Assembly (NCBI GenBank): GCA_002104895.1
Contig: MCFG01000394.1
Span: 1 to 61,879 of the forward strand
Length of the DNA: 61,879 nucleotides
Direction of reading: 5' to 3'
Source: Anaeromyces robustus
Lineage: Eukaryota > Neocallimastigomycota > Neocallimastigomycetes > Neocallimastigales > Neocallimastigaceae
The position numbers and the translations under genes are program-made. Of the stretch, positions 23,943 to 39,369 are shown piece after piece (the stretch's first letter is position 1; the number at the start of each line of letters is the position of its first letter). Below the pieces are notes generated by a model. The model saw only the letters and a list, made by a program, of their open reading frames with translations. It made no database searches and was not told the origin of the DNA.

Positions 23943-25570
23943 ATAAAATTAAATAATTAAATATTGTAAAATTGACTATCTTAGATAGAGTCATTATAAA
24001 AATAAAAAATAGAATAAAAAAAAAAAAAGAAAGAAAAGTATATTAATATTATTAAATAAAAAATATATTCAAAAAAAAATATATATATATATATAAAGGT
24101 ATTATGAAAAATTAATGAAAAAAATAACAAAGTAAAAATCATATTTAATAAATTATATTTAATAAATTCATTATATTTATAAATTTATTAAATATATAAA
24201 AAGATGCCTTAATATAAATCATAAATCAATAAAGACAGTAATTAATAATAATAATAAAAAATAATCGTAACATGAAAAAAATATATATATATAATTTTTT
24301 TCTTTTTATAAATATATATATATATATTTTTTTTTTCATGTTCAGTTAAGTAATCTGTTGATATTTTATTTTTATTTTTATTTGTTAATGAAAAATAAAA
24401 ATAAAAATAAATAAATACAAAATAAATAATTAATAAAATATAAAATATAAAATATAAAAAAATTTAAATAAATTTCATCATATTTTTTTTTTTTAAAAAA
24501 AAAAAAAAAAAATAAATAAATAAATAAATAATATTTAAATATAAATAATTAACTGTATATAAGATTTGAAATTCATCAAGTAATGATAACACCTCTACAA
24601 CATATAACATTTAAAATTTAAAATCCATATTTTTTCATATATTTTTTATTTTTTTATATAAATGCTATTTATGGCACATTCATTCATAATGATTAATAAT
24701 ATAAGAAGTGATATTGATATGATATAAAGTAATATATCACTTTCTGAATAAGCATATCTATATGAACTTAATAATTTAATTGGTAATGTTTTATTAATTA
24801 TCAAAAACTTGCAATTTTAATAGAATAATAAATAAATCATTATCAATTATATTAATAAGTTTTAGATTCTATATATATTTTTTATATAATGGATGATGAA
24901 TCAATATTAAAAATGTTAGTATATATATAAAATAATAGTAAAATAAAGAAAAAATAGTAACATTATAAATATTTTTTTTTTAATTTTTTTTTCTTTATTT
25001 GAAGAATATTTTAATTTATTGTTATCTTATAATGAATATCAAATTTGAAAATCTATGTCTTTTTAAAATTTTTGATTTTTTTCATTGTTTTAGTTCAACA
25101 TAAATAATATTGCGTAAATATTTTCCTATTTCTCTATCCAATAGATTTCCTTTGTTTTTATTGATTAATAGTCTGTTTAATAATTATTATTATATTTTCG
25201 CGAAATTAAAATATTCAATAAGGGGGACAGTAATTCGGTGTGTTTATGTTTATGTTTATAATATAGATTATAATCAATCAATCAATATCATTGTAAAAAT
25301 GAAATAATTAATATTAAAATATTAATTTATTATTAATTATTTAATTTTAAATTTTTTAATAAAAAAAAAAAAAAAGAACTTTCATTATAAATGAAATAAC
25401 TTTATTACATTTAATGTAAAATAAAATAAAATTAAAACAAAATAAAATTAAAATAATATTATATAATATATAACATAATATAAAAATGATTAAATAAGAA
25501 TAATTAAATAATTATTAGATATGAATAAAACAATAAATATATACATATTTATAATATTAAATATTATACA
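23943..25570. other. AT-rich intergenic DNA with a long hairpin and an LRR-like phrase
   Basis: A hairpin pairs ACATGAAAAAAATATATATA (24269 onward) with its complement ending TTTTTCATGTT near 24343. At 24735-24812 the plus strand reads LSE, a stop, AYLYELNNLIGNVLLIIKNLQ, which may be one decayed leucine-rich repeat. A frame at 25110-25307 (alternative start) has no recognised content. Confidence 0.4.
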
Positions 25571-25571
25571 A

Positions 25572-25640
25572 TTAAATGGCATTCCACATCAAATCACTTT
25601 TTTCAATTTTTCAATACCTCATTCATTCATTCATTTTTTT
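25572..25640 (-). pseudogene. Relic of a dockerin C-terminus
   Basis: Minus strand, GGTATTGAAAAATTG...GTGATTTGATGTGGAATGCC spells G-I-E-K...(stop)-C-G-M-P, matching GIENGDWCGMPY at the end of the GH48 dockerin (30560-30620). Next to it, ATAAATATATACATATTTAT at 25535 also recurs beside the GH48 3' flank (30296 onward). It is a decayed copy of a dockerin 3' end plus its 3' flank. Confidence 0.6.
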
Positions 25641-26096
25641 TTATTTTATTATTATGATATATGGGTAGGTTAACCTTTCAGAGTATTTAATATTAATTGT
25701 TTAAATTGTTAAATTTTTATCTTTTCATTTAATATAATTAATTATTAAAATAATTTTTTATTTAAATTTTCATTGTATATTAAATATTTATTCTTTATTA
25801 TATTATATTAAATAGTTCTTTTATTTTTATATATGTTATAATATATTATTAATATATGTAATTTTAATATTCTCATGCATTATTAATATTATAATATATT
25901 AACGTATAATCAAAAATATGGTAATAATTTATTATTATTATATAGTTTAATATATTACTATACTTAATAATTTATATATATTATTATTATATTTATTATT
26001 ATATATTCTATAATATATTAGTTTACATTCTTATATATTAAATATTAAATACCTATTTAAAATTATTTTTTTTATGAAATATTTTTTTCAATTTAA

Positions 26097-26476
26097 TTAA
26101 ATCCTCCATATTGGAATTTTATTAGATCGGAGGTATTTCTGTTTAATAAAAATAATAATTATTTATTATTAAATATCAAAAGCAATCAGAGCACACATAA
26201 AAGAATCTGCTTATCAATAGACTTACTATGTGATATTCACATGAATGTATTGGAATTATATTCCTTGCTTTACTATTTTGACGTCCTCGGTATATTTATA
26301 GGTTTAACATTTGTACTTAAAACCTAACTAAATAGAGTTGCACCCACATTATTAGGACTTAATTTTCAATATATTAATAATATTATTTAATGAGAATTGA
26401 GTATCTACGCCTCAAATACTATATTTGAAGCAACTACCTTATCACACCGTAAAATCGGTGAAAAAAAAAAAAAAAA
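26097..26476 (+). other. GC-richer coding-like island ending in poly(A)
   Basis: A plus-strand frame stays open for about 83 codons (SEVFLFNKNNNYLL, HKRICLSIDLLCDIHMNVLE, DVLGIFIGLTFVLKT), then meets TAA and later TAA-TGA, continuing ELSIYASNTIFEATTLSHRK to a 17-base A run at 26460-26476. A run this long without stops is unusual in this base composition. It may be a mobile-element or gene fragment inserted just upstream of the LRR exons; no target duplication was found and no family recognised. Confidence 0.35.
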
Positions 26477-26486
26477 CACTATACAT

Positions 26487-29465
<2,979 letters not shown>

Positions 29466-30557
29466 GGAAAAAAAAAATGAAATAAAAAAAAGAAAGAAAA
29501 AAAAGAAAGAAAAAAAATATTAATATTATCATTTAGTTAATAATACTCATAATTTTTTTTTATTTAAATTTTGTAATAAAGAATTTTAAGTATTTAAAAA
29601 AATTGTTTATAAAAAATTTTTTTTATTCTTTTTTTTTTTTTTTATTATCAATTATATTTATAAAATATAAAAATGATTAAATGGTATAGGAATAATTATA
29701 TTTTACATTTTTCAATAATTTTTTTTTTAAAAAAAAAATAAAATAATAATAATAAAAAAAAAAATATTTGCATTTTATTTATAATAAAATTATTGTTTGT
29801 TTTTATATATATATATATTTTTTTTATTCATGATGAATAACGATATTAAATATATATTACAATAGGGATCTTTCATCTTTATATACTTTAATTATATTTT
29901 ATTTTATTTAGTAAATATTTTTTTTTTTTTTTTTTTTTTAGTTTCATTTGAAATTATTAATTTTAATATTATTAATTTTTATAATATATTTTATAATTTT
30001 TTTTTTTACATTATTATAATAATAAAATAATTAATTAAAAAACTATTATTTATAATTTTATTTTTTTAAATATATTATTTATATAAATATTCTCCTATAT
30101 TCCTATAATTATATGTTAATTTAATACTAATACTATACACTATCCTTTTTTTTTTTTTTTTTAATTTAGAATTACAAATTTTATGATTAGATAAATATTT
30201 ATATATTTATCATTCATTAGAAAACAAAAAAAAAATTAATATATTAGTATTATATTAAAATATTATTAAATATAAATAAAAACATTAAAATTTATAAATA
30301 TATACATATTTATATAATATTCAATATTATACAATATATAATATTTATTTTTATTTTTTTTTTTGATTTGTTTATTTTTTTTCCTTTTTATTTAGCATTC
30401 ATTTTTATTATTATTATTATTTTTTTAAAATTTTTACTTTTTTTTTTTTTTTTCGTTTATTTATTTATTAATTAAAAAAAATGTATAAATAAATAAATAA
30501 ATAAAAAAAAAAAAAGTAAATCGTTTTTATTTTTTTTTTTTGATTAATTGATATGAT
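29466..30557. other. AT-rich intergenic DNA between convergent genes
   Basis: Shared 3' flank of the LRR-CBM18 gene (plus) and the GH48 gene (minus). Only T/A runs; no terminator-like or coding signal I can support. Confidence 0.5.
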
Positions 30558-30856
30558 TTATTTATTTTTACATTTATATGGCATTCCACACCAATCACCA
30601 TTTTCAATACCCCATTCACCATTTTTATCCTGATAATAAACGGTGGAACATTCAGAACAACATGGATAACCATATAAAATGGCTTCTTGATTACAATAAG
30701 GTTCAACATAACTACCACATCCACACCAATCATTATTATAAATACCCCAATCCCCAGAACTATCCGTATAATAAATTTTACAACCTATTGGACAACATTC
30801 ATATCCTTCTTGAATAATAGCTTCAGAACAATTAGTTCTAGTTATACCACTACCAC

Positions 30857-30887
<31 letters not shown>

Positions 30888-32295
30888 GGAATGATCATTA
30901 TGATTACTACTTTTAACTTTATAAATGGAAAGAAGTCCATTAGCAATCATAATTTCAGCTTGAACCCAAAATCTATGATAAGTAAATACTGGAGGATTTT
31001 CATACCCATTAAGATAATATTCAACTTGATACCAATCAGGATCTTCTTTATATTTTGGTCGAATATCAAGGAAACAAGCTCCTCTTTTTAAATAAGCTCC
31101 TTGAGGATTTCTACCCTTCCAATCATTGGGAAAATATACTGGATTTGCAAATTTTGAATAATTATCATGAAATTCTTCTACGGCATAACCCAAATCATCC
31201 TTATAATTTTCAATAATATCCATAATTTGAATAGCAAGATCAAGTCCTTCTTGATCATTATCTTTCATCGATACCCATAAAAGACTTTTAACAATAGAAG
31301 CCATAGAACCAAGATCAAATCCCATTTCAAAAACTGTACCATGAAGAGAGGTATTAATGCCACTTTTATAAAAACTAGATGAATCCCAATCATCTGGATT
31401 ACCTTCCCATGTAAGTTTTGTAGCATGAATAATTTCATAATCATGAATTTGTATATTTTTTTTAATCCATTCTACCCATGTTTGACATATTAATTCAGCT
31501 TTTTGATTTCCAGAAAGATAATACAAAGAACAAACTCGTTCTATACTTCGAGCTTGCATACCTATCCAATTATTTGAGGATGGATTATGATAAACCGGTT
31601 GCCAATCATAATACATACCATAAAAATTGGTTATATTTTGAGGTGGTGTATTATATTGTCCTTCCCATGAATTTGTTGCACCTCCAGCAATACAACCTTC
31701 AGGAGTTTGTAACCATCTCATAAATTCTAATTGACGATCCAAGGAAACCGACCAATCTTTATTACCAGTGGAAGATTTTAATTTAAAAGCTGATTGAGTA
31801 GAAAATATCCAAGCAACTAATGGATTTTGATAACCACTATGAATATAAGAAGAACCTCTTCTCCAAGTCCAATCTCCCATTATACCTCAAGAATAAGCCC
31901 ATGATATAAGATAATGTGCTGAATTTTTACCGGAACCTGGTGTACATAATTTATAATTAAAACAATCACCAATTTTTTTAAAATATTTATCATAATGAGA
32001 ATAACGTAAATAATCACCAAGTCTTGTAGCTCTTAAAATAATAGAATATGGAAGATTGATACCATCTTCTTTAGCCCATAAATAAGCAAAATAGGTAGCT
32101 TGAATAGCACGAGCATCAGCATCAGGACAAGTTGTATATTTATATTGTTTAGGATAATAAAAATTATTATCAATGAAAAAAAGATCTAAAAAACCATTAC
32201 TACCACCCCATCTAAATTCATCAAAAGATGGATGTGAAATAGTTTGCCAAACAGATTCAGTATTTAATAAATTATTATTAATGTAATTATATATA
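30558..32295 (-). pseudogene. GH48 cellulase with two fungal dockerins, 5'-truncated, one in-frame stop
   Basis: From about 32295 the minus strand reads [20 protein letters not shown], then [65 protein letters not shown], a TGA (31887-31889), then GIMGDWTWRRGSS, HSGYQNPLVAWIFSTQSAF, LQTPEGCIAGGATNSWEGQY and PVFTYHRFWVQAEI. This is the glycoside hydrolase 48 fold, a processive cellobiohydrolase central to cellulosomes. The family has SWGG where the TGA lies, so a TGG became TGA. Two fungal (CBM10-type) dockerins follow an Asn linker: CCPIGCKIYYTDSSGDWG, WCGCGSY and CCSECSTVYYQDKNGEWG, WCGMPYKC, for docking to scaffoldin. About the first 200 residues of the catalytic domain are absent, and 5' of 32295 is A/T DNA. 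GH48 in gut fungi is believed to come from clostridia. Confidence 0.9.
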
Positions 32296-32857
32296 TAGTT
32301 ATAAAAAAGTATAATTATTTACAAATAAAAAAAAAAAAAAATTAAAAAAAGATATTAATAAAAGATTTATTTAATTAATATTAATAATAAAATAGAATTA
32401 TTCTTTCTGTATTCTTATTTTATTTTATAATTTTTTTTTGTTGTAAATAATTATATTAATAATTGTTTTATATTTTAAAAGTTATCATTATTTAATATAA
32501 TGACATAAATTATAATTATTATATTAATATCAATTAAAAAAAAAGTTAATGGAAATTCTGAATTTTCAACTAGATAACTTCAAAACTAATGTCAGGAATA
32601 TCCATCTTTCTTTGCTAGTCCTCTACTTAAATACTGTTAGCGATTACTCCTTTAGGTAGCTAGATTCTCAAAGAAGTATGGATTCTTCAAATTTTATTTA
32701 TAGATTGTTTTATTCATAATTAATTATCATTGATATTTATATATTTATGATTTAAAGTTATATATTAAACTATTATAAACTATTAAAAATTTTTCTTATA
32801 AAATGTTTTTTTTTAGTTCTAAGAAAATAAAAAATAACTTAATGGACTAATAATAAT
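32296..32857. other. Region upstream of the GH48 fragment with a GC-richer island
   Basis: No GH48 5' exon is visible. 32555-32690 is richer in G/C and has short coding-like phrases on the plus strand with frequent stops; identity unknown. Confidence 0.4.
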
Positions 32858-33617
32858 ATGGATGATAGCAGTCGTACTAATGGAAATGGAAATAAAAATG
32901 AAAAACTTTTATTACTAGAAAATGAACAAAGTGAAAAGGAACTTGAAAATAAAATTAAAAATCAAACGGAAGAAATGAAAAATTTGAAAATAAAAATAAA
33001 AAAGATTACGGAAAGTATTGAATCATTCAAAGGTATGGTAAAAGAATTTGAATTAACTGTAAATAATAAAGAAATGGAAAATCATATATTTATAATTCAA
33101 AAAGCTATGGAAACCAAAAAGGAAAATTATATCAAACGTTATAATGATATCGAAAAAAAATAAAAGTAAAAATGAAATAAAATTAAAAAATCTTAAAGAA
33201 ATAGGAAAAGAAAAAGAAAAAGAAAAAGAAATACTAAAACAAAAACAAAAAGAAAAAGAAAAAGAAAAAAATACTGAGAAAAAAAATAAAAATAGTAGTA
33301 ATAAAAATGATAATAATAATAATCCTAATACTAATAAATCTAATAAAAAGAAAGTTCTTGAAGTTAGAATTAAAAATCATACTGAAGAAATGAAAAATTT
33401 AAAGATTAAAATTGAAAATACTACTGAAAAAATTAATGAATTGAAAATTTTAATTAAAAAATTTAAACCAACCTCCAATGCTAAAGAAATGAAAGAACAT
33501 AAACAACAAATCAAAGTTAAATCAGATTTAGAAAGAAAAAAGGAAAAATTAATTAAACATTATAATAATATTAAAATAATTAAAAGTAAAAATGAAAAGC
33601 AATTAAAAAATCTTTAA
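32858..33617 (+). pseudogene. Lys/Glu-rich coiled-coil protein with internal duplication, one frame slip
   Basis: ATG at 32858 (MDDSSRTNGNGNKNEKLLLL) leads a highly charged frame of 101 codons ending at 33163. A second frame overlapping it from 33144 continues to 33617. A one-base slip in the A-run at 33151-33160 joins them. The protein would hold two similar units: KIKNQTEEMKNLKIKIKKIT...YNDIEKK and RIKNHTEEMKNLKIKIENTT...YNNIK, about 80 residues each, separated by a K-E repeat and an Asn-rich linker (NKNDNNNNPNTNKSN). Each unit predicts a long coiled coil. No known domain recognised; HR1-like repeats were considered but not supported. No signal peptide, so likely intracellular. Confidence 0.6.
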
Positions 33618-35900
33618 ATAAAAAAGAAAATGGTAAAAGGAAAAAAAAGGAAAAAGATTGAGAATAAAAATAAAATAATAATGAGAATAAATACTAATAA
33701 TAATAATAATTTTATTTATAATGTATTATTTCCAAAATCTTTTTTTCTTTCTTTTTATTTTTTCTATTAATGTAAATAATTAATAATTAATGATGAATAA
33801 TGCATCATTAAAGACATAGACTTAGACTATATATCATTTATTAAAATTTTTTTTATTAAAGTATATTTTATTTTTTTATTTTCTTTTTTTTAATTATATC
33901 TAAATTTTATAATAAAATAAACATATGTAACATATAAATATAATATATATATTTGTTAAAAATACATAAAAATATATATAAAAATTAATAATATATTGTA
34001 TATATAAATAAATAATTAAATCATTAATTAATTCATAACATCAATAATAATAAAAAATTAATAATAAAATATTTTTTTATTTAGAGAAATAAATATTTTT
34101 TAAATTATTATTCTTCTTTTTTTTTTTTTTTTTTTTCTTTTATTTAACGGTATAATCAATCCAAACCGTTACTTAATATTTTAAATATGACAATTAAAAA
34201 TGACATATTTAAAACTATTTTAACATAATTAACATATTATATTTTAACATAATTAACATATTATATATTAAAAAAAAATTTTTTTTTTAATATATACTTA
34301 AATCTAATCCTTTTCTTTCTTTATCTTATTTTTAATATTTCTTTTTTCTTTTTTTTTTTTTAGTCTTTCAAAAGATTTATTGATGATACTTTCCTATTAG
34401 TGCTTTTTTTTTTTTTACAATAATTATCAATTATTTTCAATTTATTTTATTTTATTTTATTTTATTTAATTTTACTTTCAATTGAAATTTCTATATTACT
34501 GTATAGTCTATTATTTCTAAATGTATTAATTAAAAAAAAAAAAAAAAAAAAAAATAGAGTAAATACTATCATTATTATTATTATTAAAATATATAATATT
34601 TAAAAGTGAAATTTACATGTAATGAAATATAAATATGGAAAAAAAAAAAAAGAAAAGAAAAAATAAAATAAAATAAAACATAGATATAAAATATATATAA
34701 TATATAAAAAAGTAAAAAAAAATAAAAAGTGAAATAATGTATGTTTTGAATTATATATATATAAATAAATAAATATACATTAATTAATGAAATACAACGA
34801 TAATTGTTACCCTCTATAGGATCACCTTTTTTTTTTTGTTAAGAATAGAAACATTATATTATAAAATTGAGAGATTAAAAAAAAATTAATTTCATTCTTT
34901 TTTAAATAATATTATATAATAAAAGTAAGATAAGATGTAACTTATATAATTTACAAAATACTTTTACTTTAAGGTAAATTATTTATTATTAATATATTCA
35001 TTATCTCTAAAAATTCAAACTATACATAACACTTAATTAAACTTGACATTTTTAATAATATTATTAATATTATTAATTTTTTATAATATTATTAATTTTT
35101 TATAATATTATTAATAATTTAAAGTCGAAAAACACTCACTTGTAAACAATTATAAGTATTCAATTTATATTTTATTTTATTTTATTTTATTTTTTATACT
35201 TTATTTTTTATTGCTATTTATTAATTTATTCTTATTTAATTCTTTCTATTTTGATTATTTTTTTTTATTTTATACTTTCTATTTTTTTTATTCTTTTTAA
35301 ATTTTTATTTTTTATTTTATACTTTCTATTTTGATTATTTATTTTTTTTATTCTTTTTAAATTTTTATTTTTTATTTTTTATCTTTTATTTTTTATTTTT
35401 TATTTTTTATTTTTTATTTGTTGATGATAAAAAATTAAAAATACTCATTTGTTCTATGTGTAAATCTGGTTTGAGGAAAAATTATAAACAATTAACCTTG
35501 TTCTTAGTTTTCATTACTTTTTTTTTTTTTCATTTGAGCCTATTGGAATACATTTATTTTAAATTAAATGTATCCAAATTATTCATTCCATTCCTACATA
35601 GCTTTACTAATTAGATAATTAGAGATGTGTATCCATTAGTTTCCACATATGTAGTCAATTTCTGTTATAAAAAATTTTTTAGTAATATTCATACCAGAAC
35701 ACTAGATAGTTGCTTTAATTAATGAGTATTTGGTTCCCATAAAAGTAATATATATTTTATTTACATACATATATATAGGACATATAAACTAAAGTATAAT
35801 TGATGTGAAACGTTTAGACGATTCTACCAAATTAAGTCAGTTGGTATGACTTCATTAAATTGGTTTTTTTTTTTTTTTTTTAATAAAAAAAATTTAAATT
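33618..35900. other. AT-rich intergenic DNA
   Basis: No gene seen. TTTTA/ATTTT repeats at 34438-34470 and 35160-35430. A GC-richer patch at 35530-35870 includes an inverted repeat around ATACATTTA...TAAATGTAT (35557-35577), with no convincing frame. Confidence 0.5.
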
Positions 35901-35907
35901 AAGAAAA

Positions 35908-36162
35908 TTATGCTTTATAAGACCATTGAGCGGTTCCTTTTTTATCTCCATGATTACATAAAATCTTTGTTCCATCTGGACTTTCTTCACATTTCATTTT
36001 TTTAGTAATTATAGTATACTTAATTTCTGCATAATCTGGACAAGTTCTTCTTTCAGTACGAGCACATTCACCTACGGCAAGGGTTTGTGAATGAAGTTCA
36101 TAATGACCAGCAGATACAAGACTTAAGGCTGAAAGTGCAAGTAAAAGTAATTTAAATTGCAT
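35908..36162 (-). CDS. Small secreted four-cysteine protein
   Basis: An intact 84-residue frame, ATG at 36162. Residues 1-18 form a clean signal peptide (MQFKLLLLALSALSLVSA) with an AxA-type cleavage site before GHYELHSQ. The mature part of about 66 residues has four Cys (VGECARTERRTCPDY, KMKCEESPDGTKILCNHGD), enough for two disulfides. Codon choice is visibly less A/T-extreme than in the broken genes, which suggests a maintained, expressed gene. No family recognised. A small cysteine-rich secreted protein could act as an effector or antimicrobial, but nothing in the sequence proves that. Confidence 0.85.
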   Translation of the reverse strand: MQFKLLLLALSALSLVSAGHYELHSQTLAVGECARTERRTCPDYAEIKYTIITKKMKCEESPDGTKILCNHGDKKGTAQWSYKA

Positions 36163-36164
36163 TG

Positions 36165-39100
36165 TGATTTACTAATATAAAAGAAAAATCTTATTATTAT
36201 AAAACTTTTTAAACTTAAAACTGAAGTTTGTTAGTTATTATAATTTTTTTTTTTGAAAATTTTTATCCTTTATATACTTTTTTTTTATATATTATTAAGG
36301 TAACTAAGCCAAGAAGATGAAAATTCTAAAAATATTTTATATATTGTTTTTATATTATATGACTTAAAATAGTTATAATCATTATTTATAGACTTGTTTT
36401 ATTATTTAATTGATAAATATATATTAATAATGATAGTAGTAATATAAATGAAATATAATATTTCTTAGAAATAAATAATATAAAATTATTTTTCAATATA
36501 CGGTGTAATTTTCAATATTTTAAGGTTAATATTGTTATTTTAAATTAACAATAAGATGTATGATTAACAAACAATACTAATAATTATTGGAGAATTAAAA
36601 ATACTAGGTTTAGAAATAGAAGTGTAAAGCATTAACTATATATGTTAAAAAATTTAATTAAAATAATTTATTTTACATTCAGTTTATAATATTTTATAAT
36701 AATATTTAATAGTAATATATGTACATATACATATACATTTACATATACATATACATTTATATTTATATCTACATATATATATTATATATTATAAAAAAAA
36801 AATGAAATACATAATGCATAATTATTTTAAATTCATTGTATATATTTATATATTTAGATATTTATATATTTAAATATATTTTATTAAATTTTATTATGTA
36901 AGTGTAACCATGATAAAATGTAACAAAATTTTTATTTTATTTATATAGATGTATTATTAAACAAAGAATAAAAAAGGAAATAATAATTTTTATCAATAGT
37001 TGTTAAGTTATCATCAATATATTATATAATATCATATTCTTCATTATCTTAAAAACATCTTTGAACAAAATAACAATAACAAAAAAAAATTAAAATAGTA
37101 ATGAATGAATGAATGAATAAAAATGAATTAAAAAAAAATTATTCAAAAAATAAAAATAATATTATTCATTTTAACTTTAGGGTTAATTATTTTCTTTTAA
37201 AAAAATGAACAAGTTTTTATAAGTAATTTTTATTTTAAAGAATATTAAAAAATATTTTATTATTAATTATTATTATTATTAATTATTATTATTATTTATA
37301 ATTATTTATAATTGATTAATTATATTGATGTAAATCTAATAAATATGGAAAAATTGAACAATTTTTTACAATATTATAATAATTATTAGTCATATAAATT
37401 TGATTGTTGTATAAAATTAAAATTAAAAAATTAAAAAATTAAAAAAAAAAAAAAAAAAAAAAAGATGGATTGATTGATTGATTAATAGAAAGAAAAAAAG
37501 AGAAGAATGATGCATAAATACAACTAAGAAATAAAATAAATTAAATAAAATAAAATAAAATAAAATAAAATAAAATAAAATAAAATAAAATAAAATAAAA
37601 TAAAATAAAATAAAATAAAATAAAATAAAATAAAATAAAATAAAATAAAATAAAATAAAATAAAATAAAATAAAATAAAATAAAATAAAATAAAATAAAA
37701 TAAAATAAAATAAAATAAAATAAAATAAAATAAAATAAAATAAAATAAAATAAAATAAAATAAAATAAAATAAAATGATTACTATTGATAATTAATACCT
37801 AATAATAATAATAATAAAAATAATCAAATTATATTAATACTAATAGTCATAAAAACCATTATACCATTATAATCAAAAAGAAAAAAATGTAACAAAATAA
37901 TTATTGAAATGATTATAATTAATGAAATATTAATAAATAAATAATAATTAAAAAAAAAGATATTATAATAATAGCAATATAATAATAAATTATAAATAAT
38001 AATTAATAATTATATTATAATAATTAATAGTTTTATTATATTATATTATATTATATTATCTTTATTATATCATTATTAATTATTTAATTATTAATTATAT
38101 CATTACTAATTATTAATTATTAATTATATTACTATTATTATTTATTTATTATTAAAATTCTTTATTCTTTATTCCATAATAAATAAAAAGAAAATGTAAC
38201 AAAAAAAAAAAATTTAATATAAAAATTTTAATTTAGTTTTTTGTAATAATTTTTTTAAAAAAAAATTTTTCTTTTTTATTTTTGTGTAACATTTTCTAAT
38301 AATTTATATGAATTGAAATGAATTTTATTGGTTAATCTTTTATTATAAAATAAATTAAATAACAAATAAAATTTTGAGGAAAAATTAATTATGGAAGTAA
38401 AAAAAAAAAAATTCTTTTTTTGTATTATGAAATAATTAAATAGTAAAAAAAAAAAAATCATCTTTAAAGAATGATAAAATATTATAATATTAAAATATAT
38501 AATATTTAATACTTATTTTATTTCATTTATTAAAATAAAAAAAAAACATCTTTATTATCTAAATCAATTTTAGTTTTATTTATTCATTCATTTATTAATT
38601 GATTTAGATAATAATAATAATATTATTATTATTCAAAGAAAATTACTTTTTAAATTTTATTTAATATTTTAATTGTTTTTTTTTTTTTTTTTGTTTTTTC
38701 CTTTTAAATTTCTTTTTTTTTGATTATTTTTTATATTTTATTTTGTCTCTTAATTTTTTTTAAATTTTATTTTTATATAATTAATGATTCACACATTCAC
38801 ACATGCTTTCTAAAATAATTTTATTATAAAATAAAGTTTTTATTACTTAAATTAAATTTTTAATAAATTAAATTTTTATTAAAAAAAATTTTTTTTTTTT
38901 TTTTAATTTTAATTTTGATTATAAAATGGCTTTTTTTTTTTAAAATGATTTTTACTTTCAGTATTTATTTTATTCATGGATATAGTTGAAGAAGATAATT
39001 TATATAAATGTAAATTAAGAAAAAAAATAATAATGTAAAAATAATGTAAAAAAAAAGTAATTATTAAATAATTAGTATTATTTAAAATAATTATTAAATA

Positions 39101-39335
39101 ATTAAATTTTAATATAAATTTAATATGAACGTTTATTATTGTTGTTTGTTGTTGGCTTTTTTTGGTAATCACTTTGAAAAGTGAATAGGAATAGGAATAA
39201 GAAATAATTTTCATAATTTAATTGGAATAAACAATTTTATACATACCTACATACATACCTACATTGATAACTATATATATATAAATATATAATTTTATTT
39301 TCTATTGAATTTACCATGATTTATTAATAAATCTA

Positions 39336-39369
<34 letters not shown>

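Noticed and set aside
30578-31723. Plus-strand frames over the GH48 gene
   Set aside because: Shadows of the minus-strand GH48-dockerin frame, which matches a known family throughout.
32858-33617. HR1 (Rho-binding) repeat assignment
   Set aside because: Only the general Lys/Glu coil rhythm fits; key hydrophobic and Gly positions of HR1 were not seen.
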